Below, in pieces: positions 40,494 to 49,468 of a DNA stretch of 64,000 nucleotides. The notes under the pieces are model-generated. The model was given only the letters and a program-made list of their open reading frames with translations, was not told the origin of the DNA and did no database searches. The position numbers and the translations under genes were made by a program. The first letter of the stretch is position 1; each line of letters starts with the position of its first letter. The DNA is from Dinoroseobacter sp049800775 (lineage in GTDB: Bacteria > Pseudomonadota > Alphaproteobacteria > Rhodobacterales > Rhodobacteraceae): the NCBI RefSeq assembly GCF_049800775.1, contig NZ_JBNAFR010000001.1, positions 682,001 to 746,000 on the forward strand, written 5' to 3'.

Positions 40494-41016
40494 GGCGCCA
40501 CTCACCGGGGGCCAGATCGTTCAGCTGCCACGCGCCGATCTGGGTTCGGACCAGGCGCAGGCAGGGCAGTCCCACAGCGGCACACATGCGCCGCACCTGC
40601 CGGTTCTTCCCTTCCGTGATCGTCAGCCGCAGCCAGGCATCGGGCACGGTTTTTCGGACGCGCACGGGCGGGTCCCGGGGCCAGAGCCAGTCCGGCTCCG
40701 GCACTTGCGCCACCTTGGCCGGGCGGGTCGGCCCATCCTTGAGGGTCACGCCCCGGCGCAGACGCTCCAACGCGTCGGGCCCGGGGGTTCCCTCGACCAG
40801 CGCGTAATAGGTCTTGGGCATCTTGGCGCGCGGTTGAGTGATCCGCGCCTGCAGCTTGCCATTGTCCGTCAGCAGGAGCAGCCCCTCGCTGTCGCGGTCC
40901 AGCCGCCCGGCCGCATAGACACCGGGCAGATCGATCCAGTCCTTCAACCCGCGCCACTGCCCCTCGGGTGTGAATTGCGACAGGACGTTCATCGGCTTGT
41001 TGAAGGCGATCAGCAT
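40480..41016 (-). CDS. rluE: 23S rRNA pseudouridine synthase (RluE-like)
   Basis: Pseudouridine synthase of the RsuA/RluB/E/F family, 178 residues. There is no S4 domain, as in RluE, which modifies U2457 of 23S rRNA in E. coli. Features: FNKPMNVLSQF, catalytic aspartate in AAGRLDRDSEGLLLLT, PKTYYALVEG and ITEGKNRQVRRMCAAVGLP. I chose the ATG at 41016 to match the family start. It lies 10 bp downstream of the polA stop on the same strand. Confidence 0.9.
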   Translation of the reverse strand: MLIAFNKPMNVLSQFTPEGQWRGLKDWIDLPGVYAAGRLDRDSEGLLLLTDNGKLQARITQPRAKMPKTYYALVEGTPGPDALERLRRGVTLKDGPTRPAKVAQVPEPDWLWPRDPPVRVRKTVPDAWLRLTITEGKNRQVRRMCAAVGLPCLRLVRTQIGAWQLNDLAPGEWRHEQP

Positions 41017-41026
41017 GACGCGCGAC

Positions 41027-43828
41027 CTAATGCGCCTCGGCCCAGCTCGCCCCCTGCCCTGCATCCACGGTCAGCGGCACGTCGAGCCGTACGACCGGCT
41101 CTGCCGCGCCCTCCATGATGTCGCGCACCACGGGGATGACCGTCTCCACAGCCTCCTCGGCGACCTCGAAGATCAGTTCGTCATGGACCTGCAAGAGCAT
41201 CCGCGCGGGCAGATCGGCAATCGCGCCCGGCATACGCACCATGGCGCGGCGGATGATGTCCGCCGCCGTGCCCTGGATCGGCGCGTTGATCGCCGCGCGC
41301 TTGGCGAAGCCGGCCTGCGGTCCCCGCGCGCCGATCTCGGGCGTGTGAATCTTACGGCCGAACAGGGTCTGGACGAATTTGTTCTCTTTCGCGAAGGCGA
41401 CCGTGTCGTCCATATAGGCGCGGATCCCCGGGAAACGCTCGAAATAGGTATCGATGAAGGCCTGCGCCTCGCTGCGCGGAATGCGCAGGTTCCGCGCGAG
41501 GCCGAAGCCCGAGATGCCGTAAATCACCCCGAAATTGATCGCCTTGGCCTGACGGCGGATCTCGGGTGTCATCTCGTCGAGCGGCACGTCGAACATCTCC
41601 GACGCGGTCATCGCATGAATGTCGAGCCCGTCGCGGAACGCGGTTTTCAGCGCGTCGATCCCGGCGATATGGGCGAGGATCCTGAGTTCGATCTGCGAAT
41701 AGTCGAGACTGACCAGCACATTGCCCGGCTCGGCCACGAAAGCCTCGCGGATGCGCCGCCCCTCCTCAGAACGCACGGGGATGTTCTGCAGGTTCGGATC
41801 GGTCGAGGCCAGACGCCCGGTATTCGCACCGGCAATTGAGTAAGAGGTATGCACCCGACCGGTCTCGGGGTTGATATGGTCCTGCAGCGCGTCCGTATAG
41901 GTCGATTTCAGCTTGCTGAGCTGACGCCAGTCGAGCACCCGGCGCGGCAGGTCATGCTCGGTCGCCAGATCCTCAAGCACATCCGCCGGGGTCGAGTACT
42001 TGCCCGACTTGCCCTTTTTGCCGCCCTCGAACCCCATCTTTTCGAACAGGATATCGCCAAGCTGCGCAGGGCTGCCCACATTGAAGCTTTCGCCCGCAAG
42101 CTCGTGGATCTCCGCCTCAAGCCCGGCCATCTTCTGGGCAAAGGCATTGGACATCCGGCTGAGCGTATCGCGGTCGACCTTGATCCCATGCATCTCCATC
42201 TCGGCGAGGACCGGCACCATGGGCCGCTCCATCCGCTCGTAGACCTTGGTGACCTGCGCCACATGCAGGCGCGGCTTCAAAAGCTGCCAGAGCCGCAGAG
42301 TAATCTCGGCATCCTCGGCGGCGTATTTCGCGGCCTCGTCGATGGGGACGAAATCGAAAGTGATCGCGGATTTGCCCGTGCCCAGCAGGGTCTTGATCGG
42401 GATCGGTGTGTGGTCGAGATAGCGCTCGGACAAAGCGTCCATGCCGTGATTGTGCAGCCCCGCATGGAGCGCGTAGCTCAGCAGCATCGTGTCATCGATG
42501 GGCGCGACCGAGATCCCGTTCCGGGCCAGGATCTTGGCGTCATATTTCATGTTCTGGCCGATCTTGAGGATCGCGGGATCCTCCAGAACCGGCTTCAGAA
42601 GCGCGAGCGCCTCGTCGAAATCCATCTGGCCCTCGGCCAGCTTCGGCTCCGACGAGAACAGATCCGTCTCGCCCCCGCCATCCTTGTGGGTTAGGGGCAG
42701 ATAGGCCGCCTTGCCCGGCTCCACGCAGAGGCAGATGCCCACCAGATCCGCGCGCATCTCGTTGAGCCCCGTGGTCTCGGTGTCCACCGCCACATAGCCA
42801 CGGGCGTGGATCGTCTCGATCCACGCGGACAGCGCGGCGGCATCCCGAATGGTCTCATAGGCGCTGGGGTCGAGCGGGGGCAGGTCCACCGCGTCTGCCT
42901 CGGCAGACGCGGCCACGGGCTCGGGCACGGCAGGGGCCTCGACCCCCAGTGTCGCCGAGATCCGTTTTGTCAGCGTGCGGAACTCCATCTCAGCCAGAAA
43001 ACCCAGCAGGGTCTCGGGCTCCGGATCGCGGACCTCCAGATCATCCAGTGTGAAGCCCAATTCCATCTCGCAATCGAGCTGCACGAGCTTCTTTGACAAC
43101 TCGATCTGGGCGCGGTGCTCGATCAGGGTCTGGCGGCGCTTAGGCTGCTTGATCTCCTCGGCGCGGTCGAGCAGGTCTTCGAGCGAGCCATATTCGTTGA
43201 TCAGCAGGGCAGCGGTTTTGATCCCGATCCCGGGCGCGCCGGGCACGTTGTCCACGGAATCCCCGGCGAGCGCCTGGACATCGACCACGCGCTCGGGTCC
43301 GACGCCGAATTTCTCGTGCACCCCGTCCACATCGATGGTCTTGTTCTTCATCGCGTCGAGCATCTCGACCCCGCCGCCCACGAGCTGCATCAGGTCCTTG
43401 TCGGAACTGATGATGGTGCAGCGCCCCCCGGCTTCGCGCGCCTGCACGGCCAGAGTGGCGATGATGTCATCGGCCTCGAACCCCTCCATCTCTTTGCAGG
43501 CGATGTTGAAGGCCTCGGTCGCGGTCCGGGTCAGGGGGATCTGCGGGCGCAGATCCTCGGGCATCGCCTCGCGATTGGCCTTGTACTGATCATAGAGGTC
43601 GTTGCGGAAGGTATGGCTGCCTTTGTCGAAGATCACCGCCACATGGGTCGGCGCGTCCGAGCCGGTATTGCCCTCCACATAGCGCTGCAGCATGTTGCAG
43701 AACCCCGACACCGCCCCGATGGGCAGGCCGTCGGATTTCCGCGTCAGCGGCGGCAGCGCGTGATAGGCGCGGAAAATGAACGCCGATCCGTCGATCAGAT
43801 GCAGATGATGTCCCTTGCCAAATGCCAT
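41027..43828 (-). CDS. polA: DNA polymerase I
   Basis: DNA repair and Okazaki-fragment processing polymerase, 933 residues, full length. The order is 5' nuclease domain (1-290, with IISSDKDLMQL), 3'-5' exonuclease (about 335-530, with intact VAVDTETTGL) and polymerase domain. Polymerase motifs A (SLDYSQIELRILAH), B (RRQAKAINFGVIYG, with the Phe of the O-helix) and C (LLQVHDELIFE) are complete. All three activities are therefore expected. rluE and the ydeI-like gene follow on the same strand at short distance. Confidence 0.97.
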   Translation of the reverse strand: MAFGKGHHLHLIDGSAFIFRAYHALPPLTRKSDGLPIGAVSGFCNMLQRYVEGNTGSDAPTHVAVIFDKGSHTFRNDLYDQYKANREAMPEDLRPQIPLTRTATEAFNIACKEMEGFEADDIIATLAVQAREAGGRCTIISSDKDLMQLVGGGVEMLDAMKNKTIDVDGVHEKFGVGPERVVDVQALAGDSVDNVPGAPGIGIKTAALLINEYGSLEDLLDRAEEIKQPKRRQTLIEHRAQIELSKKLVQLDCEMELGFTLDDLEVRDPEPETLLGFLAEMEFRTLTKRISATLGVEAPAVPEPVAASAEADAVDLPPLDPSAYETIRDAAALSAWIETIHARGYVAVDTETTGLNEMRADLVGICLCVEPGKAAYLPLTHKDGGGETDLFSSEPKLAEGQMDFDEALALLKPVLEDPAILKIGQNMKYDAKILARNGISVAPIDDTMLLSYALHAGLHNHGMDALSERYLDHTPIPIKTLLGTGKSAITFDFVPIDEAAKYAAEDAEITLRLWQLLKPRLHVAQVTKVYERMERPMVPVLAEMEMHGIKVDRDTLSRMSNAFAQKMAGLEAEIHELAGESFNVGSPAQLGDILFEKMGFEGGKKGKSGKYSTPADVLEDLATEHDLPRRVLDWRQLSKLKSTYTDALQDHINPETGRVHTSYSIAGANTGRLASTDPNLQNIPVRSEEGRRIREAFVAEPGNVLVSLDYSQIELRILAHIAGIDALKTAFRDGLDIHAMTASEMFDVPLDEMTPEIRRQAKAINFGVIYGISGFGLARNLRIPRSEAQAFIDTYFERFPGIRAYMDDTVAFAKENKFVQTLFGRKIHTPEIGARGPQAGFAKRAAINAPIQGTAADIIRRAMVRMPGAIADLPARMLLQVHDELIFEVAEEAVETVIPVVRDIMEGAAEPVVRLDVPLTVDAGQGASWAEAH

Positions 43829-43905
43829 GGCCGCCCCCCAGGTCTCGCGTCGCGTTCCAAGCGATATAGCCTTGCACCGGGATTGGCGAGGGGTCAGCGG
43901 CCAGT

Positions 43906-44571
43906 TCAGGCCGGTGGCAGCGCGGTCTGGGTCATATGGATGAAAATCGCGATGAAATAGAGCACGCTCGCGGTGACCACGAAGCCATGCCAGATCGTGT
44001 TATGGAACCGCATGCGCGTGGCCAGCAAAAACGGCACCCCGACGGAATAGAGAAGCCCCCCCGCCACCATCAGCATCACCACCGGTCCCGAGAGTGTCGC
44101 CAGAAGCCCCTGCCCCCCCACGACAATCGCCCATCCGAGCCCGAGACAGAGCAACGCCGAGGGCAGCACCGAGCGATGGCGCCGCAGGCTCGACAGAACC
44201 ACGCCAAAGGCCGCCCCGCTCCAGATCGCGGTGAGCAAGCCGAACCCCGTCCCCGACAGAAGCGCGAAGGGCGTATAGGTCCCGGCAATCTTGACGAAAA
44301 TCGCCCCCTGATCGAGCGCGCGCAGCCGCACCACCCAGTCCGGGCGCGGCACGTGATTGTAGAGGAACGAGCAAAAGAGCATCGCGATCAGGCTGCCGCC
44401 ATAGATCGCCAGCCCGGTGATCGGACCCGCGCCCAGCTTCCACACGGCGGCCAGGGTGATCAGCACGGGAACCGCCGCGAGGGCTGCCCCCAGCGCACCG
44501 AGATGCACCACCGCATCGCTGATGCGTTCGGCGCGGGTATAGGGCCGCTCGGGATCTCGGTAGTGAGTCAT
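43906..44571 (-). CDS. hemolysin III/PAQR family membrane protein
   Basis: Seven-helix membrane protein of 221 residues. Family signs are AERISDAVVHLGALGA, SFLYNHVPRPDWVVRLRALDQGAIFVKIAGTYTPF (read as DQGAIFVKIAGTYTPF) and the C-terminal HNTIWHGFVV with conserved histidine. Members are related to the PAQR hydrolases and TrhA. The name hemolysin III is historical; hemolysis is not implied. Single gene. Confidence 0.9.
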   Translation of the reverse strand: MTHYRDPERPYTRAERISDAVVHLGALGAALAAVPVLITLAAVWKLGAGPITGLAIYGGSLIAMLFCSFLYNHVPRPDWVVRLRALDQGAIFVKIAGTYTPFALLSGTGFGLLTAIWSGAAFGVVLSSLRRHRSVLPSALLCLGLGWAIVVGGQGLLATLSGPVVMLMVAGGLLYSVGVPFLLATRMRFHNTIWHGFVVTASVLYFIAIFIHMTQTALPPA

Positions 44572-44747
44572 GGGGAAATCATAGCATGATTATCCCCTCA
44601 CACCGGGTTAACCGCACGGAACCCGCCCCGGCGGCAGGGGTTTGCCCAGTCCGAACGGCCATGTCGCAGTAGTCAACGGCCCTCGGCCCGCACCAGCCCC
44701 GTTCGGAGGCCCGGCAGCACGCCAGCGGACCCAGCGCCCGGCAAGCC

Positions 44748-44936
44748 TCAGTCGATGGCGATCTTGCCTTCGAAATCCTTGTGGATGTAGCGCGCATCGC
44801 AATAGGGGCACTCGACCCAGCCATGCTCTTCGGGGATCTGGAGCCAGACGCGCGGATGGCCCAGCGCGCCCTCGCCCCCATCACAGGCGATCCGCCAATC
44901 GGTCACGATTTTGGTCTCGGGGACAGCGGTGGGCAT
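44748..44936 (-). CDS. zinc-finger domain protein (NDUFS6-like)
   Basis: Protein of 62 residues with Cys/His ligands spaced as C-x8-H (CDGGEGALGH) and CPYC about 18 residues later. This is the pattern of the small zinc-finger protein related to the complex I accessory subunit NDUFS6. In alphaproteobacteria it occurs mostly as a stand-alone gene and is thought to belong to the respiratory complex I or its assembly. Divergent from the ABC ATPase gene. The gap 44572-44747 shows nothing else. Confidence 0.85.
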   Translation of the reverse strand: MPTAVPETKIVTDWRIACDGGEGALGHPRVWLQIPEEHGWVECPYCDARYIHKDFEGKIAID

Positions 44937-45064
44937 GGGAGGGCTCCGTCGATAAGATCACAAAGTCTTGCCTCGGAGCGCGCGCACCCCTAGGTCGGGC
45001 GCATCATACGCCTTGTCCCGCCCCGAACAAGAGCTTGGGGCCCAGAGGCGCACGGGGGGACGCC

Positions 45065-46018
45065 ATGTCACATCAAAGCTCCGCGGCGGCGATCGAGATC
45101 ACCGGATTGCGCAAAACCTATGGCGCGGCCAATGGCCAGCCCCCCAAGGACGCGCTGAAGGGCGTGGATCTGACGATCCCGGCAGGGTCGATCTTTGGCC
45201 TGCTGGGGCCGAATGGGGCGGGCAAATCGACTCTGATCAACATCCTCGCCGGGCTCGTGCGCAAGACCGAAGGTCAGGTGCGGATCTGGGGGTTTGATCA
45301 GGATGTGAACCCGCGCCAAAGTCGGGCCGCGATCGGGGTGATGCCGCAAGAACTGAACCTGGATCCGTTCTTCACCCCGCGCGGCGCGCTCGACATGCAG
45401 AGCGGGCTCTACGGGGTGCCGCGCAGCGAGTGGCGCACCGATGAGATCCTCGCGCTGATCGGGCTGAGCGACAAGGCGGACGCCTATTCGCGCTCGCTTT
45501 CGGGGGGGATGCGGCGGCGGCTCTTGCTGGGCAAGGCGCTGGTCCATACGCCCCATGTGCTGGTTCTGGACGAGCCGACCGCCGGGGTCGATATCGAACT
45601 GCGCCAGATGCTGTGGCGCAATGTGCGCAAGCTCAACGAGGAGGGGATGACGATCATCCTGACAACCCATTACCTCGAAGAGGCCGAAGAGATGTGCGAC
45701 GAGATCGCGATCATCAACCACGGCGAAAAGATCGCCCAGGACAAGACAGCGAACCTGCTGGGGCGGCTCGATGCCAAGACGCTTGTGATCACACCCGAGG
45801 CGCCCGTTTCAGGCCCGCTGCCAGAGATCCCGGGCGTGCAGGGGCAGATCCGCCCGGACGGCACGCTCTGCTTTGCCTATCGGCGCGGGCAGATCTCGGT
45901 CGAGACGATCCTCGAGGCCGTGCGCCATGCACAGATCCATATTCGCGAGCTGGCCACGGAAGAGCCCGATCTCGAAGATGTCTTCGTGGCGCTCACGCGC
46001 AGCGCGGACGCGGCCTAG
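45065..46018 (+). CDS. ABC transporter ATP-binding protein (ABC-2 type)
   Basis: ATPase of 317 residues of the DrrA/CcmA-like ABC-2 group. Walker A is LLGPNGAGKSTL (about 45-56), the signature is LSGGMRRRLLLGKAL, Walker B is VLVLDEPTAGVD and the H-loop is LTTHYLEEAEEM. The C-terminal 75 residues form a typical extension. I chose ATG 45065 because upstream codons show no homology. No permease gene is adjacent: the next gene is on the other strand, so the partner must be elsewhere. Its TAG stop is shared as CTAG with the convergent lipase-like gene. Confidence 0.9.
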   Translation: MSHQSSAAAIEITGLRKTYGAANGQPPKDALKGVDLTIPAGSIFGLLGPNGAGKSTLINILAGLVRKTEGQVRIWGFDQDVNPRQSRAAIGVMPQELNLDPFFTPRGALDMQSGLYGVPRSEWRTDEILALIGLSDKADAYSRSLSGGMRRRLLLGKALVHTPHVLVLDEPTAGVDIELRQMLWRNVRKLNEEGMTIILTTHYLEEAEEMCDEIAIINHGEKIAQDKTANLLGRLDAKTLVITPEAPVSGPLPEIPGVQGQIRPDGTLCFAYRRGQISVETILEAVRHAQIHIRELATEEPDLEDVFVALTRSADAA

Positions 46019-46791
46019 TCGGCCCCGGTCTCGCGCCCCTCGAGCCGGGCTGCCAGATCCGAAGCGTTGAAGAGCCGCCGCACCGCCTCGGCATAATCCA
46101 TCTCAGGCGCGAAGGCGCCCGTCTCGAGAAAAGCGACCGATTGGGCGATCACCTTGGGATCGTTCATCATCAGCGTATGGGTCACCGGCAAGGTGATGTG
46201 ATCGGCCATGCCCGCCACCCGGGTCCGCGCGACCGAGACCTTGCCGTCATCCTCGCCGGGCAGGACCTGTGAAAAGAGCGGGTTGAGGCTGCTCGTGCCG
46301 GCGATCACGCCCGTCTCGAAGGGCACCGGCCCGAGCCGGTTGGGCACCGAGTCCGGCCCCGTCCCGAGCTGGCGCCCTGCGGGTCCGTTCACCCACTGGA
46401 ACAGCGCCCAGTCGCCCAGTTCATCCACGAGTTCCGATCCCTGATTGGGCGGGCCCAGCATCACCACGCGGCCGATCCCCTCGGGCCCGGCCTCCGCCGC
46501 ATGGGCCCGCAACAGGATCCCGCCCATGGAATGGGCCACCACATCGGCAGCGCGGGGCGCGCAGCCCGCCAGTGCTTCGGGGACGACCCGCGCCGCGAGG
46601 GTTTCCACCGTCGCCTCGGTGGAGGCATAATCCGGCGTGATCACCTTGTGACCCAGCCCGCTGAGGACGACCTCCATCACCGTGAAAGACGCATCGCTGC
46701 GCGCCAGCCCATGCAGCAGGACGATACAGGCCGCGCTGGCAGGTTGGGACAGAAGGGTGCAAGACAGGGCAGCAAGGATCAGGGCACGCAT
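46015..46791 (-). CDS. secreted alpha/beta hydrolase (lipase-like)
   Basis: Exported hydrolase of 258 residues with a signal peptide (LILAALSCTLLSQPASA). IVLLHGLARS forms the oxyanion region, the nucleophile is in VAHSMGGILLR, and a histidine is in VTHTLMMND. The pattern is that of triacylglycerol-lipase or PGAP1-like esterases seen singly in many proteobacteria. Substrate unknown. Convergent with the ABC ATPase gene, with overlapping stop codons (CTAG). Confidence 0.8.
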   Translation of the reverse strand: MRALILAALSCTLLSQPASAACIVLLHGLARSDASFTVMEVVLSGLGHKVITPDYASTEATVETLAARVVPEALAGCAPRAADVVAHSMGGILLRAHAAEAGPEGIGRVVMLGPPNQGSELVDELGDWALFQWVNGPAGRQLGTGPDSVPNRLGPVPFETGVIAGTSSLNPLFSQVLPGEDDGKVSVARTRVAGMADHITLPVTHTLMMNDPKVIAQSVAFLETGAFAPEMDYAEAVRRLFNASDLAARLEGRETGAD

Positions 46792-46866
46792 GGTCGCAGG
46801 TTATCCGCCCGGCCCGGCCAAGGCGATAGGCTTGCCAAGGACGGGACGCAACGACACTGTGGCAGG

Positions 46867-47316
46867 ATGCCCCCAAGCTCCCCCAGACTGGCCGTGCGCG
46901 CCCTGATCCTCGACGCGCAGCAGCGTCTCTTGCTGGTGAATGCCTATCCGGGTGGGCGCAGCGACCTGTGGTGCGCGCCCGGTGGCGGGGTGGAGCGGGG
47001 CAGCTCTCTGCCCGAGAACCTGATCCGCGAAGTGCATGAGGAGACCGGCCTGCGCATCGCCGTGGGTGCGCCCTGTCTGGTCAACGAGTTCCACGATCCC
47101 GCGGGCAGCTTTCATCAGGTGGATCTGTACTTTCGCGCGACGATCACTGCCGGTCAGATCGACCCGGATTGGCGCGACCCCGAGGGTATCGTGACCGAGC
47201 GACGTTTCGTGACCCGGGCCGAGATGGCCGCCTTGCGCGTGAAACCCGACAGCCTCGCCGAGGCCGCCTGGGGCACGGGCGTGCTCTATGATCCGCTGGA
47301 GCCGATTGTCCGCTAG
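46867..47316 (+). CDS. NUDIX hydrolase
   Basis: NUDIX-fold pyrophosphohydrolase of 149 residues. The NUDIX box is at 40-62, ending LIREVHEETGL, with catalytic REVHEE intact. The conserved Glu of the G-x5-E part is replaced by Ser (S46). Substrate cannot be told; nucleotide or ADP-sugar types are possible. I chose ATG 46867 with GGCAGG just upstream. The stop codon shares CTAG with the convergent EamA transporter. Confidence 0.85.
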   Translation: MPPSSPRLAVRALILDAQQRLLLVNAYPGGRSDLWCAPGGGVERGSSLPENLIREVHEETGLRIAVGAPCLVNEFHDPAGSFHQVDLYFRATITAGQIDPDWRDPEGIVTERRFVTRAEMAALRVKPDSLAEAAWGTGVLYDPLEPIVR

Positions 47317-48173
47317 CCCTTGCGCAGGGAGATCGCCACGCCGCCCAGCACCAGCAGCGTCGCGAGCCCGGTGAGCCATGTCACCGCCTCGCCCAGCAGG
47401 ATCAGCCCGCCCAATGCGGCGATGACCGGCACGGTGAGCTGCGCCACCGCCGCCCGCGTTGCCCCGAGCGAGGGCAGCACCGCGTACCACAGCGCATAGC
47501 CCAGCCCCGAGGTCAGAGCCCCCGAGACCACCGCCAGCACCACGCCCGGCAGCGTGAGCGGATCGGAGCTTGCCCAGACCAGCCAGGCCAAAAGGCCCAG
47601 TGGCAAGGCCAGCAGGAAGTTCGCCGCCGTATCCGCCAGCGGCGCGCGACTGCCCCGCCCGTGCAGCGAATAGATCCCCCAGCCCACTGCCGCGATCATC
47701 ATCAGCCCAAGTCCCAGCGGGTCCGGTCGCCCCACCGCCCCCGGCCACAGCAAGAGCGCAAGCCCGGCCAGCGCCATTCCCGCGCCCAGCCAGCGGGCCA
47801 AGGGCACGGTGTCGCGCGCCAGAAGCGCACCGGCGAACATGGTGATCTGCACCCCGCCAAAGAGGATGAGCGCCCCGAGCCCCGCATCCAGACTGAGATA
47901 GGCAAAGGAAAAGCCCAGCATATAGGCGGTCAGGCTCAGCACCCCGATCCAGCGCCCGGGCGAGGTCAGCCCCAGCGGTCCGCGTCGCCGCGCGAGCACC
48001 ACCAGCATGAGCGCGCCTGCCGCGAGCCGGATCGCGGCAAAGGCCGCTGGGCCGATCCCCGCCTCGGCCAGCGCGGCCCGGTTCAGCAGGGAATTGGCGG
48101 CGAAGGCCGTCATGGTCAGGGCAACAAGCGCAAAAAGGCGGGGGCCGGAAAGCGGGGCAGTGGCAGACGTCAT
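47313..48173 (-). CDS. DMT-superfamily (EamA) transporter
   Basis: Inner-membrane transporter of 286 residues with ten predicted helices in two EamA halves. Each half starts with LVALTMTAFAANSLLNRAAL- or GLGLMMIAAVGWGIYSLHGR-like segments. Such proteins export amino acids or related metabolites; the substrate is not predictable. Convergent with the NUDIX gene (shared CTAG). Confidence 0.9.
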   Translation of the reverse strand: MTSATAPLSGPRLFALVALTMTAFAANSLLNRAALAEAGIGPAAFAAIRLAAGALMLVVLARRRGPLGLTSPGRWIGVLSLTAYMLGFSFAYLSLDAGLGALILFGGVQITMFAGALLARDTVPLARWLGAGMALAGLALLLWPGAVGRPDPLGLGLMMIAAVGWGIYSLHGRGSRAPLADTAANFLLALPLGLLAWLVWASSDPLTLPGVVLAVVSGALTSGLGYALWYAVLPSLGATRAAVAQLTVPVIAALGGLILLGEAVTWLTGLATLLVLGGVAISLRKG

Positions 48174-48256
48174 GGGCCAGCCAGATCACGGGGCGGCGCG
48201 GCGGGCAAGGCCGGATCACGGGCCGCCGTGCAACTCCGCGTGAAACCGGGCCGCGC

Positions 48257-49402
48257 CTAGCCCAGCAACCGCTCGGCGAAGGCCCCCCCGAGAAACGAGA
48301 CTACACCGCCGGAAAAGCTCGCCGCGACCTGACCCGTCGCCTGCTCCAGCACCACGAGATCGGCGCGCTGGCCCGGGGCCAATGTCCCGCGATCCGAAAG
48401 GCCGAGCATCTCGGCCGGGCGCGCGCTGACCCGGTCCCAGACCGGGGCGAGGGCCGGGCTCACCCCACCGGCGAGATCCAATGCCGCGGCCTTCAGCGAG
48501 GGGTAGTGGTAGTCCGAGACCAGCGCATCGCAGAGCCCATCGGCGATCAGGTCCCGGGCCGAGACATTGCCCGCGTGGGATGCGCCGCGCATCACGTTGG
48601 GTGCGCCGAGAATGATCGGATCGCCCTGCGCGCGGGCGGCCTGTGCGGCCTCTGCGGTCTCGGGAAACTCGGCAATGCGCACCCCCATGGCCCGGGCCGC
48701 GTGACGATCGGCGGCGCTGTGATCATCGTGGCTGCCCAGGGTCACCCCCCGGGCGACCAGCGCGCGGGACAAGGCGGCGAGCCGCGTGGGGACTTCGGCG
48801 CTGCGGGCGTGGAGCTCTTGCATCAGCCGCAGATGGGCCTCCGGGTTGCGCCCGCTCTTGAGCGCCTGCCCGGTCAGGCGCGGCGGGCGGCGGCCCTCGG
48901 CCAACCGCTGATGCGGCAGGTGATCATTGAAGACCACATAGCGGATCCCCGTCTCGGCGATGAAGGCCTCCACTGCGGGGAAATCGTCGATCATATGGGT
49001 CTCGAGCCGCAGCTGGATCTGCATATCCGTGCGCAGGCGGTCGCGGGTCGCGGTCAGGGCGCGGACCAGCTCACGCGCGAAGTCGGGGCTGCGCATCCCG
49101 CCTTCCCAGGACCAGAACTGGGCGAGGATCGCCGTGGTGATGCCCGCTGCCGCCAACTCGGCATCAAGCGCGAGCAAGCCCTCTTCGGTCGTGCGCAGCG
49201 CGCCCCGGCGCGGGGCCAGATGCCGCTCGAACCCGTCCCCATGCAGATCGATTAACCCGGGCAGGAGCGCGTAGCCCTCCAGATCAACCTCCCGCAGGTC
49301 GGGGGCGTCCGACAGGATCCGCCCGTCCGAGATCGCGAGCGTTTCAAGCGCACCCGCGCGCGGATCGAGGATCAGACCGTTATGGAACCGAAGCGACAAC
49401 AT
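48257..49402 (-). CDS. phnM: alpha-D-ribose 1-methylphosphonate 5-triphosphate diphosphatase
   Basis: Amidohydrolase-superfamily enzyme of the C-P lyase pathway, 381 residues, normal for PhnM. It removes pyrophosphate from ribose methylphosphonate triphosphate. Family motif HGDGFERHLAPR: H54, D56, E59, H61, P64, R65. Further metal ligands lie in LETHMIDD, GSHDDHSA and VSDYHYPS. No other phn gene is present in the window: the neighbours are an EamA transporter and a GNAT. I chose ATG 49402. Confidence 0.88.
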   Translation of the reverse strand: MLSLRFHNGLILDPRAGALETLAISDGRILSDAPDLREVDLEGYALLPGLIDLHGDGFERHLAPRRGALRTTEEGLLALDAELAAAGITTAILAQFWSWEGGMRSPDFARELVRALTATRDRLRTDMQIQLRLETHMIDDFPAVEAFIAETGIRYVVFNDHLPHQRLAEGRRPPRLTGQALKSGRNPEAHLRLMQELHARSAEVPTRLAALSRALVARGVTLGSHDDHSAADRHAARAMGVRIAEFPETAEAAQAARAQGDPIILGAPNVMRGASHAGNVSARDLIADGLCDALVSDYHYPSLKAAALDLAGGVSPALAPVWDRVSARPAEMLGLSDRGTLAPGQRADLVVLEQATGQVAASFSGGVVSFLGGAFAERLLG

Positions 49403-49468
49403 GGGCGGGGTGATGCGCCGGGCAGACGGCGGGTGCAAGCCCCCTCGCCCGGGACGCGGCGGCGGGTC

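Noticed and set aside
43906..44571. Reading of the hemolysin III gene as a virulence toxin
   Set aside because: The family name is historical; PAQR-type membrane proteins are common in free-living bacteria.
44642..45064. Upstream extension of the ABC ATPase frame
   Set aside because: Arg/Pro-rich, overlaps the zinc-finger gene on the other strand, and the conserved ATPase starts just after 45065.
2191..45793. Further TGTGATCAC(A/G) palindromes at 2191-2200, 3890-3899, 10014-10023 and 45784-45793
   Set aside because: All lie inside genes, are single, and encode Val-Ile-Thr in frame (GTG ATC AC), so codon use explains them. Only the intergenic pairs with 21-bp spacing are treated as operators.
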